Of a DNA stretch of 9,052 nucleotides, positions 1 through 5,181 are shown in pieces (positions within the stretch are counted from its first letter, which is position 1; each line of letters starts with the position of its first letter). Under the pieces are notes generated by a model. The model saw nothing but the letters and a program-made list of their open reading frames with translations, ran no database searches and had not been told where the DNA came from. The DNA is from an uncultured Clostridium sp. (GTDB lineage: Bacteria > Bacillota > Clostridia > TANB77 > CAG-508): NCBI GenBank assembly GCA_946545035.1, contig CAMNND010000039.1, positions 1-9,052 of the forward strand, in the 5' to 3' direction. Position numbers and translations under genes: made by a program.

Positions 1-6
1 TGGTAA

Positions 7-12
7 TATAAT
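7..12 (+). promoter_or_regulatory. Probable -10 element of the RyR cassette promoter
   Basis: A perfect TATAAT sits at the left edge of the window, so any -35 element would lie mostly outside it. Transcription would start near position 19 and give a leader of about 75 bases before the RyR-domain gene. The short AT-rich patch at 1-15 contrasts with the GC-rich gene that follows. With only one box visible the call is tentative. Confidence 0.45.
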
Positions 13-59
13 CTTACGGGCTGAAACATGCTCACATCAAAAGACCCTAAATCGGGCAC

Positions 60-81
60 CCTCGACTGATGTCAGTTGAGG
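60..81 (+). promoter_or_regulatory. 5'UTR hairpin just upstream of the RyR-gene ribosome binding site
   Basis: Bases 60-68 (CCTCGACTG) pair with 73-81 (CAGTTGAGG), giving nine pairs including one G-U, around the loop ATGT. The stem ends three bases before the GGAGG ribosome binding site (84-88). It could stabilise the mRNA 5' end or tune translation. A smaller CCC/GGG stem is possible at 45-56. Any regulatory role is inference. Confidence 0.5.
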
Positions 82-94
82 ACGGAGGTACACC

Positions 95-679
95 ATGGAC
101 AAGCAGGATATGATGAAGGCAGCGGCTTCTTACGTGGAGGCTCTGAAGGATCCGAACCGGGCTGTAAACGTTGTTGATGACGTTCAGCTCCCTGAGATCT
201 TCACCCCCGTTGTTGCGGACGCCGAGAAGGCGGCACGTGCAGCTCACGAGGAGTGGCTCAAGGATGCGGCACAGCGCGGTGTCACCCGCGAGAGCAACCC
301 GAACTTCGTGCCCTACGATGAGCTCAGCGAGGAGACCAAGAACGCGAACGTCGCAGTTGCGCTGCGTACGTACAAGATCTTCGTCTACCTCGGCGTCAAG
401 TTCGTGAAGAACAAGACCGAGCCCAACGTGGCGAAGCTCGAGGATGTCATCTTCAGCGCAACCGAGATCATCCACGACGGGTGGTCCAAGGATAAGCTCG
501 CAGCGGGCTGGTCCTTCGCGCCGGAGCGTGACAACGAGAGCAAGAAGCACACGGATCTGCTGGACCTGGAGACGCTGGTGTCAATCTGGCCGGGTAAGGA
601 CGAGTGGGACCGCAACGCTGTTCGCGGCGCACTCGATAGCCTGGCAAACGACTACGGCATCTACCCGGTCATCGAGTAA
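95..679 (+). CDS. Tandem RyR-like domain protein on a high-GC cassette
   Basis: This 194-residue soluble protein has no signal peptide or membrane segment. Two copies of a pattern typical of the RyR domain (PF02026, first defined in ryanodine receptors and also present in bacteria and phages) can be seen. Copy 1 (about residues 43-100) has H51-xx-W54, G62 and the NPNFVPYDEL segment at 68-77. Copy 2 (about 115-190) has H127-xx-W130, GW at 138-139, an ERDNESKKH stretch and a leucine-rich DLLDLETL segment. The start is set by GGAGG at 84-88, six bases before the ATG. The gene stands alone between its own promoter element and terminator. All 16 lysines are AAG, and asparagine codons are uniformly AAC, unlike every downstream gene, so foreign origin (phage cargo or another host) or a chimeric assembly is likely. 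The biochemical role of bacterial RyR domains is not settled; ligand binding or protein interaction is a guess. Confidence 0.75.
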   Translation: MDKQDMMKAAASYVEALKDPNRAVNVVDDVQLPEIFTPVVADAEKAARAAHEEWLKDAAQRGVTRESNPNFVPYDELSEETKNANVAVALRTYKIFVYLGVKFVKNKTEPNVAKLEDVIFSATEIIHDGWSKDKLAAGWSFAPERDNESKKHTDLLDLETLVSIWPGKDEWDRNAVRGALDSLANDYGIYPVIE

Positions 680-708
680 TCCGGACATGGCAAAACCCTA
701 AAATCCTA

Positions 709-780
709 GCAATGAGGTTTCATTAGCCAACTCGTTAGGTGGCCCCCTTCGATTCATTTCGGAGGGGGTCTTCATTTTTT
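709..780 (+). terminator. Strong intrinsic terminator of the RyR cassette, preceded by a small hairpin
   Basis: Bases 741-752 (GGCCCCCTTCGA) pair with 759-770 (TCGGAGGGGGTC) with two G-U pairs around a six-base loop, followed by a T-rich tail ending in TTTTTT at 775-780. A smaller hairpin at 709-727 (GCAATGA against TCATTAGC, one bulge) lies just before it. The composition switches from GC-rich to AT-rich exactly at this tail. Confidence 0.88.
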
Positions 781-815
781 ATATGAATAAAATTGTAGAT
801 AAATAATTAAAAATA

Positions 816-824
816 TGATATAAG
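816..824 (+). promoter_or_regulatory. Possible extended -10 promoter of the ArsC-like/phosphatase operon
   Basis: TGATATAAG fits an extended -10 box (TGnTATAAT with one mismatch) 33 bases before the ATG at 857. TTGTAG at 793-798 could serve as a poor -35, but its spacing is not ideal. A promoter is expected here because a strong terminator lies directly upstream. Confidence 0.4.
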
Positions 825-856
825 GTAAGAGCAATATTTTATGGAGGATAAATTAT

Positions 857-1213
857 ATGAGTTTATTATTTGTTGAATATCCAAAGTGCTCTACTTGTCA
901 AAAGGCAAAAAAGTGGCTTGAGGATAATAAAGTATCTTTTGAGGATAGACATATCGTTGAAAATAATCCAAGTGAAAATGAATTAAAAGACTGGATTAAG
1001 AGAAGTAATTTAGATATAAAGAAATGGTTTAATACAACTGGAATGAAATATAGAGAGCTTAATCTTAAAGATAAATTAGAATCAATGCCTGATGATGAAA
1101 AGATAAAGATTTTAGCATCTGACGGAATGCTTGTTAAAAGACCAGTTATTGTAACAGAGAATTGGGCTTGTCCAGGATTTAAAGAAAAAGAATGGGATGA
1201 AAATTTAAAATAG
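857..1213 (+). CDS. ArsC/Spx-family thioredoxin-fold protein
   Basis: This 118-residue protein belongs to the ArsC/Spx/YffB branch of the thioredoxin fold. It has a CxxC redox motif, C11-S-T-C14, straight after the first beta strand, and the family's conserved R95-P96 (cis-proline region) followed by VIV. The C-terminal GFKEKEW segment is also typical. The family includes arsenate reductases, the RNA-polymerase-binding regulators Spx and MgsR, and many uncharacterised reductases. No arsenite pump or ArsR gene is nearby, so arsenate detoxification is not indicated. Residues 103-107 read WACPG, placing a third cysteine (C105) just before the GFKE motif, which I believe is uncommon. GGAGG at 843-847 sets the start. 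The gene is followed after eight bases by a tyrosine phosphatase gene whose ribosome binding site overlaps this stop codon, so the two are probably co-translated. Confidence 0.85.
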   Translation: MSLLFVEYPKCSTCQKAKKWLEDNKVSFEDRHIVENNPSENELKDWIKRSNLDIKKWFNTTGMKYRELNLKDKLESMPDDEKIKILASDGMLVKRPVIVTENWACPGFKEKEWDENLK

Positions 1214-1221
1214 GAGAAACA

Positions 1222-1680
1222 ATGGATAAAATAAGGGTATTATTTGTATGCTATGGAAATATATGCAGATCTCCAATGGCTGAATTTATATTTAAAGATA
1301 TGGTAGAAAAGAAAGGCCTTTCCGATAGATTCTATATCGAATCTGCTGCAACAAGTAGAGAAGAGATAGGAAATCCAGTATATTATGCAGCAAAGGAAAA
1401 GCTTAATGAGGTTGGAATAGACTGCTCAGGAAAAGTAGCAAGACAAATTGTTAAAGAGGACTATGATAGATTTGATTATATAATTGGAATGGAACTATCT
1501 AATATAAGAGCCATGATGAAAGTATTTGGTGATGATAAAGATGGCAAAATTCATAGACTTCGCGATTTTACATCTGATCCAGGTGATATAGAGGATCCTT
1601 GGTATACAAGAAATTTTGATAAGGTATATGAACAGATAAAAAATGGATGTATTGCTTTGATGGAATCTATTTTAAAATAG
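1222..1680 (+). CDS. Low-molecular-weight protein-tyrosine phosphatase
   Basis: This 152-residue protein has the full length of the LMW-PTP family. The P-loop signature CX5R-S is at residues 10-17 (C10-YGNIC-R16-S17) after a hydrophobic first strand (VLFV), so C10 is the nucleophile and R16 binds phosphate. The general acid is D125 in DPWY (125-128). C15 lies next to the P-loop arginine, as in many family members that can be inactivated through a disulphide. The enzyme should remove phosphate from tyrosine or arginine residues of cytoplasmic proteins; substrates cannot be read from the sequence. AGGAG at 1212-1216 overlaps the stop codon of the upstream ArsC-like gene, indicating coupled expression. 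The distantly related S. aureus-type arsenate reductase shares this fold, but no triple-cysteine relay is evident here. No terminator is seen before the next promoter. Confidence 0.93.
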   Translation: MDKIRVLFVCYGNICRSPMAEFIFKDMVEKKGLSDRFYIESAATSREEIGNPVYYAAKEKLNEVGIDCSGKVARQIVKEDYDRFDYIIGMELSNIRAMMKVFGDDKDGKIHRLRDFTSDPGDIEDPWYTRNFDKVYEQIKNGCIALMESILK

Positions 1681-1691
1681 TTAATTTTTAA

Positions 1692-1720
1692 TTGACAAAT
1701 ATTGTAAACTATGATAGAAT
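1692..1720 (+). promoter_or_regulatory. Sigma-70-type promoter of rplU-rpmA
   Basis: A perfect TTGACA (1692-1697) is separated by 17 bases from TAGAAT (1715-1720, one mismatch from consensus). Transcription would start near 1727, at the beginning of the L21 leader. This separates the ribosomal protein operon from the phosphatase gene that ends at 1680. Confidence 0.85.
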
Positions 1721-1726
1721 ATGAAA

Positions 1727-1817
1727 TCGTAAGCCGCCTAGGTCGGGTTCATAAAGGCTAATTAAGTTTAGCTACCTAGTATTTTATGCTTAGCGAGTAT
1801 ACAAAAAAGAGGAGGTG
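1727..1817 (+). ncRNA. Ribosomal protein L21 leader (cis-regulatory RNA)
   Basis: The structured leader lies between the promoter and rplU. Bases 1738-1743 (CTAGGT) pair with 1774-1779 (ACCTAG). Inside, 1756-1761 (GGCTAA) pair with 1768-1773 (TTAGCT). An unpaired CGGGTTCATAAA (1744-1755) forms a one-sided internal loop. Position, size and this two-stem form match the L21 leader family known upstream of rplU in Bacillota, thought to mediate autoregulation by L21 or the L21 operon product. A strong AGGAGGTG ribosome binding site follows at 1810-1817. Family assignment is from memory of the motif; a covariance search would settle it. Confidence 0.7.
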
Positions 1818-1824
1818 TACTTAA

Positions 1825-2139
1825 ATGTACGCAGTAATTGAAACATGTGGAAAGCAATATAAAGTTGCTGAAGGTGATGTAGTATTCTTCGAGAAATTAA
1901 ATTCAGAAGCTGGTGACAAAGTTAAATTTGATAACGTTGTTTTAGTATCTGATGATAAGAAAATCGAAGTTGGTGCTCCATACGTAAAAGGTGTTTCTGT
2001 AGAAGGAACAGTAGTTGCTAATGGTAAAGCTAAAAAAGTTTTAGTTTACAAATATAAAGCAAAGAAAAACTACAGAAGAACACAAGGACACAGACAACCA
2101 TATACAAAGGTTGAAATTAATAGTATAAAAATGGCTTAA
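1825..2139 (+). CDS. rplU: 50S ribosomal protein L21
   Basis: This 104-residue protein has the full length of bacterial L21, a component of the large ribosomal subunit that binds 23S rRNA. The N terminus MYAVIETCGKQYKV matches the family start, except that residue 8 is cysteine where glycine is most common. The C-terminal half carries the basic KYKAKKNYRRTQGHRQPYT block typical of rRNA contact. AGGAGGTG at 1810-1817 sets the start. It is the first gene of a two-gene operon with rpmA, 41 bases apart. In most Bacillota a third small gene, for the Prp protease, lies between these two; here there is no room for it. Confidence 0.97.
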   Translation: MYAVIETCGKQYKVAEGDVVFFEKLNSEAGDKVKFDNVVLVSDDKKIEVGAPYVKGVSVEGTVVANGKAKKVLVYKYKAKKNYRRTQGHRQPYTKVEINSIKMA

Positions 2140-2180
2140 TGCTGTAGAATAAAAATCATAATAAAGGAAGGTGAAAAATA

Positions 2181-2447
2181 ATGGCACATCATAAAGGGCA
2201 AGGTAGTACCAAGAACGGTAGAGACAGTGAGTCTAAGCGTTTAGGACTAAAAAGAGCTGACGGACAAATCGTTCCAGCAGGAAATATCTTAGTTAGACAA
2301 AGAGGAACTAAAGTTCACCCAGGAACTAATGTTGGAATCGGTAGTGATGATACATTATATGCAAAAGTAACTGGAAGAGTAAAATTTGAAAGACTAGGAA
2401 AAGACAAGAAAAAAGTAAGTGTTTATCCAGTTGAGGAAAATGCATAA
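2181..2447 (+). CDS. rpmA: 50S ribosomal protein L27 without the Bacillota N-terminal extension
   Basis: This 88-residue L27 contains the family core GSTKNGRDSESKRLG (residues 8-22) and NILVRQRGTKVHPG (35-48). L27 is a large-subunit protein whose N-terminal tail reaches the peptidyl transferase centre. In most Bacillota L27 is made with a short extension ending near FA that the Prp protease removes. Here the protein begins directly with MAHHKGQG, as in Gram-negative bacteria. An in-frame TGA at 2172-2174, with only two codons between it and the ATG, rules out a longer start. The ribosome binding site GGAAGGTG (2166-2173) confirms the start. The prp gene is also missing from its usual place, so the two absences agree. 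A strong terminator follows 13 bases after the stop. Confidence 0.97.
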   Translation: MAHHKGQGSTKNGRDSESKRLGLKRADGQIVPAGNILVRQRGTKVHPGTNVGIGSDDTLYAKVTGRVKFERLGKDKKKVSVYPVEENA

Positions 2448-2460
2448 TTAAAATGTTTAT

Positions 2461-2492
2461 AAAAATCGCTAGAGCAATCTAGCGATTTTTTT
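2461..2492 (+). terminator. Intrinsic terminator of rplU-rpmA
   Basis: Bases 2461-2473 (AAAAATCGCTAGA) pair perfectly with 2478-2490 (TCTAGCGATTTTT) around a GCAA tetraloop, and the T run continues to 2492. The A and T flanks make it potentially active in both directions, but only the rightward operon ends here. Confidence 0.95.
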
Positions 2493-2519
2493 GCTCTATA
2501 ATTTGTTTATTGTATAGTC

Positions 2520-2548
2520 TTGTTTGAAAATAATCGAAATGGTATACT
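2520..2548 (+). promoter_or_regulatory. Promoter of the transglutaminase-like gene
   Basis: TTGTTT (2520-2525) lies 17 bases before TATACT (2543-2548). Transcription would start near 2555, leaving a short leader with AGGAG at 2566-2570. Confidence 0.65.
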
Positions 2549-2577
2549 AAATTTAGATTTGAATTAGGAGATAATGT

Positions 2578-3330
2578 ATGAGCGGAAAAAGAATATTAGA
2601 AACAGATTTTAGTAAAATAGATGGTTATTTAGATAGATTGCTAAATAGAATATTTAAAGATGTAGACAGAAATGCACTTTCAAATGTAGAGAAACGAAAG
2701 ATGATATACGATTACTTAGTTAATAATAATGATTATGATTTTGAGTTGTTAAACCAAATATTGAAACCAGAGAAAAGATATCCAGTTGAGGAAATATATT
2801 CAATATTAGAAGGCATGGAGAATAATGGAAGAGGCATTGGAGTTTGTAATGCGTTTTCATATACATATAAATTACTACTAGAAAAATGTGGTATTAGCTC
2901 TGTACTTATGATTTGCACATTGGAGGAAAGTGATGTATCTGATTTGGAGCAAGCTGGTGTAAAAAAAGATAAAATTAAGAAAAGCACAGATGGCAAATAT
3001 TTAATAGACCACATGTTTATATTGGTTCAAAATGATGATGGAACTTTTTCTTTTGATGATCCAACTTGTGCTATATTACATAGAGAAGAAGGAATCAATT
3101 ATTTTAATTATGATGAGAATGGATGTAGGTTCAGAAATCAAATTAATATTCAGGGATTTCCAGCTGATTTTATGAATGCTATTATAGGAAGAGAAGAATC
3201 TCCAATAGAAGATAGAATGTTGCAGCAAAAACTTGATTCTGGTAGATTGGATGGATTACTTGAATTACCAGATAATATAGTTATTTATTCAGAAAATAAT
3301 CGTGAAGGACAAGAAAATCAAAATAGATAA
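2578..3330 (+). CDS. Cytoplasmic transglutaminase-like superfamily protein
   Basis: This 250-residue protein has no signal peptide or membrane helix. It carries the ordered elements of the bacterial transglutaminase-like (papain-fold) domain: an EKRKMIYDYLVNNNDYD segment (38-54), the nucleophile region GIGVC90-NAFSYTYKLLLEKCGI, the histidine in D144-H145-MFILV, and an aspartate pair D160-D161 in FSFDDPT. C90, H145 and D160 or D161 are therefore the likely catalytic triad. Known members act as cysteine proteases, peptide hydrolases or cross-linking enzymes; this one's substrate is unknown. Residues 204-250 form a hydrophilic tail after the core. The gene is alone, with its own promoter and an AGGAG site at 2566-2570. 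Most bacterial members I know are secreted or membrane-linked, so a cytosolic form is of interest. Codon use matches the AT-rich host. Confidence 0.78.
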   Translation: MSGKRILETDFSKIDGYLDRLLNRIFKDVDRNALSNVEKRKMIYDYLVNNNDYDFELLNQILKPEKRYPVEEIYSILEGMENNGRGIGVCNAFSYTYKLLLEKCGISSVLMICTLEESDVSDLEQAGVKKDKIKKSTDGKYLIDHMFILVQNDDGTFSFDDPTCAILHREEGINYFNYDENGCRFRNQINIQGFPADFMNAIIGREESPIEDRMLQQKLDSGRLDGLLELPDNIVIYSENNREGQENQNR

Positions 3331-3379
3331 AAGAAATCGGCGTACTGGAAATAAAGTCCAGCACGCCGAAGTTTCTCTT
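3327..3379 (-). terminator. Hairpin terminator between convergent genes, best fitted to the leftward gene
   Basis: Bases 3337-3349 (TCGGCGTACTGGA) pair with 3357-3369 (TCCAGCACGCCGA) with one A-C mismatch and a seven-base loop. Read leftward, the stem is followed by TTTCTTTTATC, a fair T tail for the gene ending at 3388. Read rightward the tail (AGTTTCTCTTGG) is weak, so it may serve both convergent genes unequally. The stem is GC-rich in AT-rich surroundings and marks the left edge of a composition change. Confidence 0.75.
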
Positions 3380-3387
3380 GGCAGAGA

Positions 3388-3726
3388 TTAATCATAGTGA
3401 TCAATTCGGTAAACTCCCAAAAGATGTTTCACTTCCACGATTTTTTCGCTACTCATAGAAAGTTCATGGATCGTTGTATAGAATTTCCGCTCGTTATTAT
3501 CGCAAATTTCTGTATATAATCTAAATAGCGAAGAGCCGTAAATTCCAATACTATCCAGAACAATCAGTGCATAGAGAAGTTCAAACCGGTGAAGTTTGGA
3601 GAGCTTGAGAATCAAAGCAAGTGCTGCGGGCTTTCCATTGCACATGACCTTGTAAATCTCCATCTCTGTCATCTCTTGGGTTAACCGATGATGACGATGT
3701 CCCTGCAAATTCCGAGACTTTGCCAT
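3388..3726 (-). CDS. Unknown protein, 112 residues, divergent from the MBL gene
   Basis: I do not recognise this protein. It starts with a basic, histidine-rich segment (residues 1-18, including GHRHHR), followed by a mostly helical, leucine-rich middle (34-72) and a mixed C-terminal part ending in DHYD. No signal peptide, clear membrane helix or helix-turn-helix could be identified. Evidence that it is a real gene is good: a perfect consensus promoter faces it, an AAAGGGG ribosome binding site lies nine bases before the ATG, and a hairpin with a leftward T tail follows the stop. Its GC content is higher than that of the flanking host genes and like that of the MBL gene, so the two probably arrived together. 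An inverted repeat over its promoter start region raises the possibility that it, or a partner, regulates this divergent block. Confidence 0.65.
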   Translation of the reverse strand: MAKSRNLQGHRHHRLTQEMTEMEIYKVMCNGKPAALALILKLSKLHRFELLYALIVLDSIGIYGSSLFRLYTEICDNNERKFYTTIHELSMSSEKIVEVKHLLGVYRIDHYD

Positions 3727-3731
3727 TTTGG

Positions 3732-3758
3732 GTAACCCCTTTCGTAAGTAATGGTTAC
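3732..3758. promoter_or_regulatory. Inverted repeat, candidate operator of the leftward promoter
   Basis: GTAACC (3732-3737) and GGTTAC (3753-3758) form an inverted repeat whose right arm abuts the leftward -10 box and whose left arm overlaps the leftward ribosome binding site region. A related palindrome, GTTAAC, lies inside the promoter spacer at 3771-3776. The layout suits a repressor site, but six-base arms can arise by chance. Confidence 0.35.
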
Positions 3759-3787
3759 ATTATAGCATTTGTTAACATAAATGTCAA
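3759..3787 (-). promoter_or_regulatory. Perfect consensus promoter of the leftward unknown gene
   Basis: On the minus strand TTGACA (complement of 3782-3787) and TATAAT (complement of 3759-3764) are separated by exactly 17 bases, so both boxes and the spacing match consensus. Transcription would start near 3752. Such an unmodulated promoter on a small gene suggests either strong expression or control by a repressor. Confidence 0.88.
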
Positions 3788-3807
3788 TAAATATAAGAGC
3801 GAGTATA

Positions 3808-3836
3808 TTGAATATTGCGTATATTTTTGATATAAT
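3808..3836 (+). promoter_or_regulatory. Extended -10 promoter of the MBL gene
   Basis: TTGAAT (3808-3813) and a perfect TATAAT (3831-3836) are 17 bases apart, and a TG one base before the -10 box makes it extended. The -35 boxes of this promoter and of the leftward one are 20 bases apart, back to back. The predicted start near 3843 lies downstream of the ATG at 3781, which rules out that longer reading frame. Confidence 0.85.
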
Positions 3837-3870
3837 ACACGCATCAAAAAACGTTTGGAGGGATTCTTTT

Positions 3871-4884
3871 ATGGCAACTGAAAGAAAGAAGCAGACAAAA
3901 CGGCATTTTGACAAAAGATTTTTTGTTTTTTTGTTTTTAGCAATCATCTACATTTGTTTTTTGTATTACAAGGAAACACATCCTGAGGAGCCTGATTATG
4001 ATATTCCAATAATTGTTGAGGAGAGCTCTACAATTGAGGAAAATGGTAATGAGGATATTCCGGTAGTAGGCTTGATGCGTGTTCACATGATAGATTGTGG
4101 TCAGGGTGACAGCTTTCTTATTGAATGTAATGGCAAATATGCTCTGATAGACTGTGGAACTCGGTCTGCTGGAGATGATGTTGTTGCATATCTGAATAAG
4201 GAGCATGTCGACGAGTTACAATTTATCATAGGAACACATCAGCATGATGACCATATGGGTGGTATGTATGAGGTTTTGTCTAACTTTAAGTGCGATACTG
4301 TGTATATGCCTAAAGTTAGGACAGATCTTGTAACTGCTAACTGGTATTTGCAGCTTATGAGTAAAATAAAGAAAGACAAGATTAAGGTAGTAAATCCCAA
4401 AATCGATGATACTTTCTATTTAGAAGATGCAAAATTTACAGTAATTGGTCAGTTATCGGAAACTCAAGCAGGAAATAATGTTAATGACTATTCTACGGTT
4501 GTACATCTTGCTTATGGTGACATGGACTTTGTGTTTACAGGTGATGCAGAGACAAAAGTCGAAAGACAAATTCTGAATTTGCAAACTGTTCCAGATTGTG
4601 AAGTTCTAAAGGTTGGACATCATGGATCGGATACATCTACAAGCCAGGAATTTCTTGATGCTATTGATCCTGAATATTGTCTAATTTCGTGTGGGGTGGG
4701 TAATAAGTATGAACACCCTTGCACAGTGACTATGGACAAGCTAAAGAAAGCAAAGGTAAAGGTGTACCGGACTGATGAGTGCGGAGATGTTGTTCTGACG
4801 GTTACTTATGAGGATATTACATTCAGCACAAAGCCTGGAAATTACAAAGATGGTGTAACAGTTGCAAGTGAACGGAAGGAGTGA
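3871..4884 (+). CDS. Membrane-anchored ComEC/Rec2-type metallo-beta-lactamase-fold protein
   Basis: This 337-residue protein has a basic N terminus and one membrane segment (about residues 16-33), then an acidic linker (36-62) and an extracytoplasmic metallo-beta-lactamase domain like the C-terminal domain of ComEC. Visible motifs are VHMIDCGQGDS (71-81), the metal-binding THQHDDH (122-128, HxHxDH complete), a GDAE motif (224-227), a GHHGS motif (249-253) and EHP (281-283). The metal site appears intact, so a phosphodiesterase or nuclease-like activity at the cell surface is plausible but unproven. The competence channel domains of full ComEC are absent. The ATG at 3871 is chosen because GGAGGG (3857-3862) precedes it by eight bases and the promoter start lies near 3843. 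It is divergent from a small unknown gene and followed at once by a small DUF3006-like gene. Its mixed AAA/AAG codons and TGA stop differ from host genes. Confidence 0.9.
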   Translation: MATERKKQTKRHFDKRFFVFLFLAIIYICFLYYKETHPEEPDYDIPIIVEESSTIEENGNEDIPVVGLMRVHMIDCGQGDSFLIECNGKYALIDCGTRSAGDDVVAYLNKEHVDELQFIIGTHQHDDHMGGMYEVLSNFKCDTVYMPKVRTDLVTANWYLQLMSKIKKDKIKVVNPKIDDTFYLEDAKFTVIGQLSETQAGNNVNDYSTVVHLAYGDMDFVFTGDAETKVERQILNLQTVPDCEVLKVGHHGSDTSTSQEFLDAIDPEYCLISCGVGNKYEHPCTVTMDKLKKAKVKVYRTDECGDVVLTVTYEDITFSTKPGNYKDGVTVASERKE

Positions 4885-4892
4885 TTGTGTTC

Positions 4893-5171
4893 ATGAAAAG
4901 TTACATTAGCGTAGAAGAGACCTATGGAGAGTGTATCAAGTGTGAAGTTGAGAATTGTGAGATATCACAAAGACGGGATGATGAAATTATCGTAGATGGA
5001 TTTTTTACACTCATCGACAGATCACTGTTTCTTGAAAAAGGTTTTTATCCGATTTCTGGTGATATTTATTCTGCAATTCACGACGGTAATGTTGTAACGG
5101 AAATTTGTGGTATTGAGCCAGAAGAAAAGCAGCGTAGAATCAGACTTTTGATGGACTTGATGAATGATTGA
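4893..5171 (+). CDS. Small protein following the MBL gene, possibly DUF3006-like
   Basis: This 92-residue hydrophilic protein has no signal peptide. Its last 20 residues, with PEEKQRRIRLLMDLM, resemble the charged helix ending DUF3006 proteins, small proteins often encoded directly behind ComEC-type MBL genes. The preceding part (a GECIKCEVENC segment, then strand-like stretches) would be a divergent version of that domain, so the link is tentative. The cluster C14, C17 and C22 is notable. The ribosome binding site AAGGAG (4876-4881) overlaps the end of the MBL gene. GTG at 4881 overlaps that site and cannot be the start, while GTG at 4887 (spacing five) and ATG at 4893 (spacing eleven) are both possible. 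I chose the ATG, which gives a gap of eight bases. Tight coupling implies the two proteins work together. A terminator follows. Confidence 0.72.
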   Translation: MKSYISVEETYGECIKCEVENCEISQRRDDEIIVDGFFTLIDRSLFLEKGFYPISGDIYSAIHDGNVVTEICGIEPEEKQRRIRLLMDLMND

Positions 5172-5181
5172 TTGCAAATTT

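Noticed and set aside
47..550. A 167-codon open frame on the minus strand opposite the RyR gene
   Set aside because: It is antisense to a gene with a good ribosome binding site, domain matches and strong codon bias. GC-rich DNA commonly leaves such long antisense frames, and no supporting start signal was seen.
857..1213. Annotation as a dedicated arsenate reductase (arsC)
   Set aside because: The family match is real, but no arsR, arsB or acr3 gene is nearby and the same fold serves Spx-type regulators and other reductases.
2140..2180. A possible prp remnant between rplU and rpmA
   Set aside because: Only 41 bases separate the genes, with stops in them and no recognisable Prp residues. There is no remnant to annotate.
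3781..3870. A 30-codon upstream extension of the MBL protein starting at ATG 3781
   Set aside because: It would begin inside the leftward -35 region and upstream of the rightward promoter's predicted start near 3843. No ribosome binding site precedes it, while GGAGGG precedes the ATG at 3871.
3681..4206. Minus-strand frames of 88 and 89 codons overlapping the divergent region and the MBL gene
   Set aside because: They lie across the promoters and antisense to a clear MBL domain, with no family resemblance or start signals.
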